A DNA stretch of 64,000 bases. Origin: Anthopleura xanthogrammica (taxonomy: Eukaryota; Cnidaria; Anthozoa; Actiniaria; Actiniidae). The position numbers were made by a program, and so were the translations under genes. This document shows positions 25,401 to 36,000 of this stretch, one piece after another. The stretch covers positions 12,174,414 to 12,238,413 of the forward strand of contig OZ025216.1 of assembly GCA_964019055.1 (NCBI GenBank), read 5' to 3'. Under the pieces are notes generated by a model that did not search any database, was not told the DNA's origin, and was given only the letters and a program-made list of their open reading frames with translations. Each line of letters opens with the position of its first letter. The stretch's first letter is position 1.

Positions 25401-26198
25401 AATTGTTTAGCAGACAAAACATATAACATTCCTAGGTGTTCCGTACTTCTAACATTACCTGCTCTCATTCATATCTTTATCAGTGTGAACCACGTTCTTG
25501 TCTTCCCTCACAACACTGCGTTGCCCTTGGTGACCAGAACAACACTCTCTGTCTGAATTTCACCGGTCGCAGTAAGTATCCAGTTGGCATAGTAACCATA
25601 TTGTAGTTCTTAAGCCAGTTGAGTGCAATGTGTCATTAGCCATGCATGTGGTTTGGTTTTGTCATGTTTCTTGGCGTGTGTGGTGTGGTGTTGTAGTATC
25701 GTTGTTTTACAATCTCACTTTTGTCTTTCAGTCATCAAAGCCAACACGACTTCTGTGTGTGTTGGAGCTAAAGACGACAGTTACGGGACGTTCTTTGCTC
25801 CTGCTGATGGGAAGATCAAGACAGTCAAGCTCGTTCATATCTCAGGAGGTATTGCTTCTTATGGAAATGAATCAAACGGGGCTCCAGGAAATTGGGGAAC
25901 GGTGAGTTCTGCAAATTCTAATCCACATCTTGAACTCCACGTCACTGATACCCAAAACTCAAGAATCACCCCTCCACCCGGCTATCCTTTAGATAACACA
26001 TATAGTTCGATGCTCTATGATGTACCAGGCTTCACCGTCATGAGTCCAGAGCTCGTTTTCCCTGAGATTTCTCCACCTCTTGCTGTGACCAAGGGGAAAG
26101 AGTTCAGGATTTGGTTCGGTCAGGATCTCTTGGACTATTATGAAGACAACAACATCGGAACAACCTGTGCTGATGTGTATGTTTTCTTGTCCGGTTAA
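22488..26198 (+). CDS. Secreted PAN/EGF-like protein, paralogue D
   Basis: Exons 22488-22557, 24790-25052, 25484-25571 and 25732-26198 join in phase into 295 residues. The signal peptide is MDFTSMNYLYVLIVILA. The PAN exon differs from B at VCEQHYKDRAS. The EGF-like exon is two codons shorter (CEPRSCLPSQHC). The C-terminal domain keeps YDVPGFTVMSPELVFPEISP and ends YVFLSG. This is the last apparently intact copy; its 3' flank is unrelated to those of A-C. Confidence 0.85.
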
Positions 26199-27039
26199 AG
26201 ACCCCACGCTAGTGTTTTACAGTCATTTTCACATCGCTTTGATTACTGCAGAGGGTTGAAAATTGCTTGGGAAGCTCAAGTCGGAGTACGTGGCAAAACA
26301 AAGTTTAAAATTGCATCACGAGTTAGCCAATCAAATTGCGAGCTTCAAATAAGACATAAGGTGCAAAAGACTTGATTTTCAAGTACGAATTGAATGAAGA
26401 ACTTGGGGAATCTCCCAGTGATTATTTTTCCAATCTGCTGAGGTATTTTTAAAAGTTCAAGCAATGTGAAAATGAGTGTAAAGCGCAACTATAGGTAGGA
26501 TCTCTTATTAGCTTGTCTCTCGAGATAAAAAATGTGCGTTGCACAGTTGCACAGTTACACGAAAAGACAAGTTATACCTGTCAAGTTGAATGAAATCACT
26601 AAACCCGTGCAATAGATATTAGACTAATACACTTTAGTAGACACTAATTCCATTATTTTCTTATCAAGCTGTCAAGCGAACGACTAATCGCGCAAAGCAT
26701 TGTTGATCAAAACCATCGACCCTTCACTCTTTGTTTTGAAAATCATTTCTCGAGTGGTTTTTAGATAAATCACAGATGAAATATCATTCGGAGTAAGAGC
26801 TCTGGACTTTTCTGAGACTTAAAATGTATTGGATTCAATTGTCAATAGTTTTCATGTAGAAAAAAAGTGCTTGAACACAGGGCCGGCCATAAAACATCAC
26901 AACGGACTATGATTGGTTAAAAAGTTTAATGCCGCTCAGCTGGTTGTGTCTATTTGACTATTACACTTTAACAAGCAATTTTTATTTCACGGGTTAAGTG
27001 ATTTCACTCTAATATTTTATATTAGATTCATATTCAGGT
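26199..27039. other. Spacer after paralogue D, no gene recognised
   Basis: AT-rich, without convincing exons or clear repeats. It marks the right boundary of the homogeneous repeat units. Confidence 0.5.
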
Positions 27040-27743
27040 TTTGGTTCACACTAGTATGGGTCACCTAGCTTCACTCACACATATTGAAGTATTTATTTGT
27101 ATGCAACTTTGTTTTACTCATGTTCGCTTAGTCCGGGTGTGGCGGATATGGGGAGCCATATGGGGGGTTGCCGGGGAGGATCTGGTGAATACCACATTTG
27201 CTTACCATATTCCCGGCGGGTGTGGTGTTCACGGGATCTGCCTTGGGTTGTCTGTGTGTTTTTCCGTGTTTGCGCCGGGCGGGTTATTCTTGATATTATT
27301 ATTGTCACTGTCACTGTCACTATTATTATTATTTCTATCATATTCCTATGTGATAACCTTGTCTTTTTTAATATTACCTATTATGTCTTTTATAACTTAC
27401 TATCTACATATGTATGTACTGCTTGATCATTTTCTTATCTATAACCTTTCTTAATTACACTGCGCGGGATTCGGGATTCACTAGGTGTGGTGGGTGTGGT
27501 GGGTGTGGTGCGGGTGGGGTGGATACCTTTTTTTGCTCACCTTGGAGGTGGGCTGGGGTCCACCGCATTCGCGCCCATCTCGCTGTCCCTAGTGGATCCT
27601 GTATCTCACACAGTGTAAAACAATTATTGTAATTATTATTATTAGTATTTATATTATATAGTTTTTATAAGGGCCAGATTGGAAAAAAGACAAAGTTCTT
27701 TATCTGTATAATAACCCAAATAAAGATTGATTGATTGATTGAT
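27040..27743 (+). mobile_element. Probable 3' region of a non-LTR retrotransposon or SINE
   Basis: A GC-rich block with GGTGTGGTG and TCACTGTCACTG repeats is followed by GGGCCAGATTGGAAAAAAGA and ends AATAAAGATTGATTGATTGA, a tetranucleotide tail of CR1/L2-like elements. The last 70 bp recur as the insertion that breaks paralogue E (30717-30781) and, inverted, near 50745-50790. Open frames here show no reverse transcriptase motif. Confidence 0.6.
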
Positions 27744-28049
27744 AAATTGAACTCTCAACTCACAAGATAATTTTTTATAGACAGGGTGGTGCAGAGGTGT
27801 TCTGTGATCCGTGATTCAGCCTTTTTTGGACCATGATTTGTGAATTTCAATCGTAATCTGATTATTTTGAAAACCGTGGTTAGTGATTTTGCATTTTCCC
27901 CCCCTGATTCTTAGGTTAAATCAAGGTTATTCATAAATTTCTTGTATTTTCGTGATTCGTGAATTACGAAAAAGTTAATTGTCCGTGATTCGTGATTGAT
28001 CTCCCCTTCACCACCCTGTATAGAGGAAGTTAGATCGGAAAACCTGAAA

Positions 28050-28211
<162 letters not shown>

Positions 28212-28431
28212 AAGAAAACAAAAGACGCGAAACTTAAATGAAAACAGTTAAACCAAACATACCTTTAAAGGACATCTTTATCATTTTAATTTGGATTTCA
28301 AACTCATTGTCGCAGCAGGGGGTTTCGAAGACAGGTTGTAACTCGAGTAATTATTTATTGAACGTTTTTGAACATACTTTGGAAGTAAGAAGTGCAGAAA
28401 TCAGTGTTCATTAAGGTTCGACACTATTAAC

Positions 28432-31426
28432 ATGGCTGTTAGCATAGGCTCTCTGTTTGTGTTGATTATGGTTACTCAGGCCTCGTCTATTGGTAAGTAT
28501 ACACATATCAATTTTTACCCGTATTCTGTGCTTTGCACAAGTTACTAATTGCCCACGAAATAAAAGTGATATTTTTCAGCATTTTCACGTCATATTAATA
28601 TTTTTACAGCTGTAAATTGTTCTTCTTTTTCTTACGAAAAACCAGTAAAATATTTTTCTTTTTTAAAGAAATATAAGTTAACCTAGCTGATAATAGTATA
28701 TCAAATCGTGTGAACTTTGAGTAACTAGAAAGAAGTATAAATTTGCCTTTTGCATGAGTTCGGTTAGGCCGTCGATAGCGAAATGCTTTAGTCTGGGCGC
28801 TTCCTCTATATATTCTTAATTGATTTTCAAAAAAGTGAATCCCGGGACGGTTTTGGTCGCCGGAGTTTTTTTCGAGATGTAAAACTCGGTAAAATCGTTG
28901 TTGATAGGGATGTGTATGTGAAAGATCGTTCGAGAGAGTTGCATCCCTTGAAAACATATTTCTACATCTTTCAACACATGATGACCATAAGGAAATTTTA
29001 TAGCAAAACAAAGGCGCACAAATGAAAAAACCAAATCTGTATTTTTGCTTGATTTTTTTTTTCAATAAATGTGTTTTCCAGATTTTATCTAAATTGGGCT
29101 CCCTATGATTAAGATATCCACTAGCGTTTGTTGAAAGGCAAGAAGAAGGTATCCTATCATTTGATATACTAGGGCAAGCAAAGAAAACCTTTGGCTAAGT
29201 GTCCCTAGTTTGAAATATGGGGTCACTACAAAAATACCGACCTATTTTAGCTGTAGGTAAATTAACCTTCATTTTCGTGCATGTAAAGCATAGTTAATTC
29301 ATGAAGTAACCTGCAGTAAATTATGATCATTATTCTTTTGGACAGGTTCTCCACAAATAATCAAAATTCCTTTAAAATGTCACTTACAATCAGTGAGATT
29401 TTATCAAGTATTTTTAAATTAGTAAAACAGAAAAAAAATACCAAAGATGAAAAAAAACATGAAAAAATCAGAAAAACTGTGATATCAGTAAACTGTAAAC
29501 CCTATGGGAACCCTCAACCAGCAAAGACTTTTATACGAAATTCAAACTTTTCAAAAATCATATCTTTGCGATTTTTGAACTTACTTCGTTCAAACTTCAC
29601 AGTCATACCTAACAGCGAAGGGGTCAGAGGTATGACAGTTTGAAGAAAGGAAAAACTGGTTTTCGTCATATTTTGCCGGTCAAAACAATTTGAAGGTGAT
29701 TTCACGATGAGCGCGCGAGAAATTGGCCCAGTGAACGTCATAAATAATGTATAAAGCAGCTATAAACAAAATCAATAACAAAAATACTCTAAAAATACTC
29801 GGCGATGTGGTTGGCTATCAGTGCACCATAATGAACGTCACTTGTAAACTTTGAACGGCATAAAAGTGATTGCAGCTAAGTGGCAATAAAAGTGTTCATT
29901 ATCATCTTTTAAAATCTCTTTGCCAGCCCAAAATTTTGAAAAATCCTGGTCCCTGTCACGCACAATCTCATTCCGAGTTATAGAGTTAAAGATCCCAGTC
30001 CCAGTGCATAAAATCCCATTTTTCCAGACCAAAAAGAGACGAATCTCAACTTCCATTCTATCCCTTCAACACCCTCTCCAGATAATAGTGATTGTAAGAT
30101 TGGTCATGCCTACAAGAGGAATTTTAGCGACACTATTGCAAACCACGCCATCGTTGGGCCAGTCATGTCATCCATTACCGCCAAGAATGAGAGAGAATGC
30201 GAGACGGAATGTCATCTGGCTGTACCAGATCTGTGCTATATGTTCAACTACCATCCCTCGTCTAAGGTGTGTGAGCTGCTCTACAAGGATCGTGCAGCAG
30301 AGTACAAGTTGGAGAAGAAGGATGGATCTACATTCAAGACACGAAAGGTAACTCTATGATAATAAATTATTCTGAACAAGATATTGTCTTTTGTGACATG
30401 AATTGTGAAGGAACGAACAAATAAACTATCGGAAAGAAATTAAAACGAGAGAATGAAAAATCAATCCAAGGGAAGCAACAAAGAAGCAAGCGAGGACTTC
30501 AACAAACAGCAAAACAAGATAACAAAACAAACGACTTCCAATAAGTTTTAGAAGTGAGTGCGAAGGATGTGCGCGACTAAATAAAGCACAAAATTATATA
30601 TTAATCACCGGAATTCCTCTTCTTTTTTAAAATATTTTTCGCAGTGTGAATCAAGTCCTTGTAAAGCCGTACAACATTGTGTCTCCCTTGGTGACCAGAG
30701 CAACACACTCTGTCTGGGCCAGATTGGAAAAAAGGCAAAGTCTTTACTATCTGCATAATAACCCATATAAAGATTGATTGACTGAATTTTCCGGGTTTCT
30801 GTACTAAGTGTTCAGTTTTCATAGTAACTATTGCCATCGTCAAATCACAAGTTTATCTTTTGTCGCTTATTCTAACGCCCGCCAGTCAAAGCCAACACGA
30901 CTCCTGTGTGTGTTGGAGCTAAAAACGACAGTTACGGGACGTTCTTTGCTCCTGCTGATGGGAAAATCAAGACAATCAAGCTCGTGCACATTTCGTGAGG
31001 GATAGCTCATAATAGTTTTGGAATTTGGCTAGGAAATTGGGGAACGGCGTTTCCTAAAAATTCCACTCATATTGAACTCCACATCACTGATGCTCAAAAT
31101 TCAAGCATAACCCCTCCACAAGGCTACCCTAAAATGGATTCCCGAATTTTAAGTTATAAATTCCACATCTTGAACTACACGTCACTGATACCCAAAACTC
31201 AAGAATCACCCCTCCGCCCGGCTATCCCTTAGATAACATATATGGATCGATGCGCTATGATGTACCAGGCTTCACCAACATGAGTCCAGAGCTCGTTTTC
31301 CCTGAGATTTCTCCACCTCTTGCTGTGACCAAGGGAAAAGAGTTTAGGATTTGGTTCGGTCAGGATCGTATGAACTTTTCTGAAGACAACAACATAGGAA
31401 CAACCTGTGCTGATGTGTATGTCTAG
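28432..31426 (+). pseudogene. PAN/EGF-like paralogue E, broken
   Basis: Exon 1 (28432-28492) encodes a different signal peptide (MAVSIGSLFVLIMVTQ), and exon 2 (30082-30347) is an intact PAN exon. Exon 3 (from 30645, CESSPCKAVQHC) is interrupted at 30717 by a 65-bp retroposon tail that brings a stop, and its donor is changed from GTAAGT to GTACTAAG. Exon 4 (from 30886) has TGA at 30996-30998 where the others have GGA. Its middle is present twice in different versions (about 31060-31130 and 31155-31240); the second resembles B/D, as if copied in. The copy ends early at a TAG (31424-31426). Exons 1-2 could still give a short secreted PAN protein if transcribed. Confidence 0.88.
30717..30781 (+). 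mobile_element. Retroposon tail inserted in an exon of paralogue E
   Basis: Sequence GGCCAGATTGGAAAAAAGGC to AAAGATTGATTGA lies between CTCTGTCTG and CTGAATTTT; intact copies read CTCTGTCTGAATTT. CTG is the shortest duplicated target visible. It matches the 3' end at 27671-27743. Confidence 0.85.
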
Positions 31427-31749
31427 CACACCGTGTAAACAGGAAAGCATAGGGAAACGGACCGACTTTTGTGTACGACAAAAAGAAAGTTGTAGCAAGT
31501 TGTATGGTTGATTTCCACGACGCATTTCGTGTTTTAAGCGTGGTGTAAGCAGATTGCATGCGACAATTGTAAGCAAAAGTTGTACCGTGTAAATCAGCCT
31601 TAAAAAGTTCTCCAAAAAGTATACTCTTTCAGTCGATGTACATTTCGGTTTTTATATTTCATATTCAAACGGTCCCACGGTCAAATATGATCACTGTTTT
31701 TCCATTTGCAGTTGATATGACTTTCGAGCCATAAATAAATTATACTATA

Positions 31750-31994
31750 CATGGAAAGGGCTTTGTACGGGATTTTATTCACGAGTCGTTTGAGAGCAAA
31801 AAGGCAAATTACGCTTTTTTAACATCGCCCTTAGTCCCTCGCGGCTGTTTTCGCTCAGCAATTGAATAAACAATACAAAAAGCAGCAGAAAAAAAAACGC
31901 CAGCTACGCAGGCTACACTCGCTCGTACCTCGCTGGTTCGTTTTCCGATACGAACAACTCGTGAATAAAATCCCATACAAAGCACTTTCCATGA
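31750..31994. mobile_element. Foldback MITE with about 41-bp arms
   Basis: Left arm CATGGAAAGGGCTTTGTACG, right arm the reverse complement ending GCACTTTCCATG; both contain GATTTTATTCACGAGT or its complement. Confidence 0.8.
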
Positions 31995-33095
31995 AGTAAT
32001 CTCCATTTATAAACCTTATACCCTCAGCCTTCAGACATGTGTTTTCCTTCGAGAAAGGTAGGATATTCCTGGTCGGGGTTGCATGGTCCCTGACGTGTCT
32101 TCCTGAACTAGGAGATTACAAAAACTTCGGACAAGGGAGGGGATACATTGGTTAAATCTTGTTCTTTAACATGCAGAAATTGAGCTTATATTAGCCATTA
32201 ACGAGACGAGCAGGTTTGAAAGTGGTAGAGCATCTCAAAAATGGTCTATTTGATCCAAGCATTTTCAACTTTTTTATCATTTTTTGAAGGAAAAAAAATG
32301 TTTTGTTCTTAGACGCGTTACCAGCCCCAAATAGGTTTTTCCCCTTAAAGTTGTCATTCCTAGTCTTTCTCTCATCCACCTTCAGGGAGGAACTGGGACC
32401 GACACTTACGGCGGTTACCAAGGAAACTACGTACACTACGTGCACGTGACTTTGTGTTAAAAATAACTGTACAAAATGAATTTAAAATTACCCTTAGACC
32501 CGGCCAGGGTTTCCCAATAATTATGGGTATAGAGTTTCTTGTTTTTGAAATTTTGGGGTATTCAAGATATGGTCCACCAGCATAGCTAAATTTTGGTTAA
32601 AGAGACCTTGTAAAATTATCCATGACATCACATGTGAAATAAAGAATATTGGTGTCATGGAGAGAAAATATCGGGTATATTCATTTGGTATCTCGGCACT
32701 TCCCCTGGTCGGGTCAGAACCCTGGTGGTATACGGCTATTTCAAAAAATGATGGTGAAGGTTTTGTCGTATGTTGCATGTTGCATATCAAGCCCGAAATG
32801 CACTATGGGTGATGTGAATCCAATCAGCGAAAGGTCGCAACAATATGGAGTTTTCCTTCCGTCAATTTTCCCAAACTTTGTCTGCAGGTTTTTCCAGTAT
32901 ATTTTCTTCTGTGCTGACATTATTTACACATGAATATAATTTATTCAAGCTTGGTAAGCAACATGCAACAAAACCTTGACTAACATTTTTAGAAATAGTT
33001 GTATATATATATTGATTAATTGACACTGAAATCCAGTCAGTTATTTACAGATGAATGGATATGATCCAGAATAGAGGTAGCTAATACTAGGGATA
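31995..33095. other. Intergenic stretch downstream of UBAC1, no gene recognised
   Basis: No exon-like sequence or strong repeat seen. It contains the 3' flank of the minus-strand UBAC1 gene. Confidence 0.5.
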
Positions 33096-36000
33096 CTACC
33101 TAGCGAAGCCTTGGACTATTCGAGATATTTGCAGCAGCACTGGCCCAGTTTCAGGGTCGCTTATGTACATACCACTATTATTGGGGGTTTCAAGCATGTC
33201 TTCAAAGGCTAGAGGTGAAACAAATAAAAGAATTAGAAACCAGCAGAAAACGAGTAACATGTGATTCAAGTTTGTTGGCATTCTCTCCCTTGATTTGAGG
33301 GATTTTCCAAGGTTCTTTTGTGCCCTTAGCAATGCTCAACATACGTAATTCCAATACGTCTGGTTCGATATATTAAAATTCAGACTTGATTGTGAGTATT
33401 TAGTCAGATGGTACTTCATGTATGGTACAAACATGTGGATCACCAAATACCTTTATTGGTAGGAATAACATAATGACCCATATATGATGTTCCTACCTTT
33501 CGGCAGTAATAAGACAATATTTGTAGAAATGCTAGTTAGTTCACTACTCAACAACGTAATAGTATATAACAATATAATTGAATAGAATAAAATCTACAGC
33601 ACTCTACTTATCCTTTCTAGGTCTAATGCAATTTTGAACATAATATTCTGGAGAGCCTCAGCATCAGGGGAGAATTTTTTTAAATATCACAAACATAGCC
33701 TGCGTAGCAGGCCCTCGTGAGGGGATCTCAAACATGGCCTATTTGATCTGTGAGTCAGCCACCATGCTTCAGTAACTGACAAGAGGACCGCCTCCCCATG
33801 AATTACTGAATTTGGTTTTAACAAGATATTGGTTGTTCAACTGCCTCGACAGATAACACAGCCTTGCTCTTGATAATTTACGATTTAATATATATTCATT
33901 ACTTACCTGCAAGAACTCGGGGATTATACAAGCCAAGCTGAACCATTGGGTTCTCCATAATAGCCTTGTACATGGCGCTAAAAGTATCCAAAACAATGAC
34001 TTTAAAATTAACCTGAGCAGGGCAGGTCCAGGTTGTATTTAACAGGGGGTTGTATGATGACAATGAAAGAAAAAGTAATGCCTAATTCTAGTTACAGTAG
34101 CCATCATTCTCTCACTGTCAGCCAGCTAATCGAAATTCTCATAGGGGGGTCGTAACCTCCACTTGCAACCCTCCCCCTGGATCCACTCCTGCAGAGCCTT
34201 TTCAGTATCAGTTGTAAAATGAATACGAAAAGAGAGAAAGAGATTTCTTTCAGTGTCAAGTTCTAGTAAACTCACCTATCTTGGTCCAATCCTTCATCAA
34301 TATTTACAATATCAGCTTTTTTATCTCCTAACAGCCAGTCACACTAAAAGAAAAGTAAAAAGTAAGAACAAAAATTAAGAAAATAAAGCATGTCACATGT
34401 AAAAGAGCTTGAGTAGAGTAAAGTGAATTGAAGTGGAGTGGAGTGATGTGATGTAAAGGGAAGGGAAGGGAAGGGAAGGGAAGGGCAGTGGTGTGGAGTG
34501 GAGTGAAGACAAGTGGAGGGAGGGGAGTGAAGTGAAGTGAAGCGAAAAAAGGTTGAAAAGGCAATGTTTGGAAACCGGTTTTCGAGTGCTGAGTTTTTTC
34601 TATAACTTACTGCTGCTTCTTGGTTGTTACCAGTTACTTTCAGTGCTACTAGAATGTTCTCTTCTTGGAAACCCATTTCTAAAAGATTTTCTACAGCCTG
34701 AAATGAAGAAAAAATATGTGGAGACTGGGGTTTTAACATAAAATTTAACCCATGGACTAGAAGAAAGTGCTAAATTTAACACCCCATTTTATCGTTTTTA
34801 AGTATTGTCGTTGAAAAGTGCATGTTGTCAGGGGCAACGTCAAAAGTATTCAATAGGAATCAAGCATGATACTGATGTCACTGCAGTGGCAATTAAGCTT
34901 GTGAATTTTTCCCACACTACACGGTTCAATACTTTTGACGTTGCCCCTGACAACATGCACTTTTCAATGAAAAAACTTTGTGACAAAACTTCAGTTGTTC
35001 CAAGCTTAACTGATAAGCGTGGTATTAGCTATTGACTAGTGCATTAATAATCATGTGTACTTACTCTTGGGTTAGGGGTGAATTCTCTTCTTTTCCGTCT
35101 TGTTCTGCTATAAACTTCTGTTGAGGGTTCAGGTTCATCTTGATCTGGGTCGCTTTCATGTTGTAGGAGCCATTCCATGGCCTGTACTGGCGACATTCTG
35201 TTAAACAATACAAATATTAAATATAATTATTTGTTTGTTTCTTCATTTATCTATTCTTTTATCCATCCCAATCCAAGACATTCATCCATCAATCTAGTAA
35301 ACCAATCCCTGTCCATTCATCCATCCATTCCATCTTAATTTTCCCATCTAGATCCATTTAGTCAACACCCCTGTCCATCTATCCAGTCAACCATTTCCTA
35401 TCCATCTATACATCCATCCATTCATACATGCATGCATCCATCAATCCAGTCAACCATTCCCTGACTGTCCAAGGACGAATCCAGGGGGAGGTTCAGGGGT
35501 GTCCAGACCCCCTGTCGTACCTTAGGTTCCATTGTTTGTTTTATCCTAAAATTTAATTTTGCCACAGGTTTGAAGTATACATTTGGACCCTCCCTCTCAA
35601 CATTTAGACCCCCCCTTTCAACAAATTCCTTGATCCGCCCTTGCTGTCCATTCGTCCATCTATCCAAAGCACCCAATCCCATCCATTCTGTTTTGCTTCA
35701 ATACATTTATACCCGTTTTCTCATGATTATGTGACCAAGAAATCTAATTTTATTTTAAGTCATCTTGGTTTTTGGCTTCCGTCAATCAAATTCCAATGGT
35801 CTGAATTAGTAATTTTTTGATCAACAGTAGCCCAAAACCTAGACATCTTGAGCTGGCCGCACAATTATGAAAATGGGTGGAAGTTGGATACATGCTTTAC
35901 CTGTTTATACGCAGTGCTTTTGTGGCTTTAGTCTCTGAGAATCCCATATCTGTAAGCTTTTTCAGAATTTCCTGTAAAGTCATTAAACACCGTGTGAAGA

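Larger units (their letters stand above)
11510..26200. repeat. Large tandem segmental duplication carrying paralogues B, C and D
   Basis: Three units begin at about 11510, 17695 and 22315 with the same promoter-proximal sequence (GAGGTTAGACAGATTATCTT, then the start ATG). Exons, introns and spacer are collinear and nearly identical over long stretches; for example 19064-19351 and 24015-24302 are the same in all 95 codons of a shared open frame. The spacer after B and C also matches that after A (near 10470), but not that after D. This implies recent unequal crossover. Confidence 0.9.

Noticed and set aside
27041..27454. Open frames rich in Leu and Ile near 27.1-27.4 kb
   Set aside because: They lie in a retroposon-like repeat and show no reverse transcriptase or endonuclease motif.
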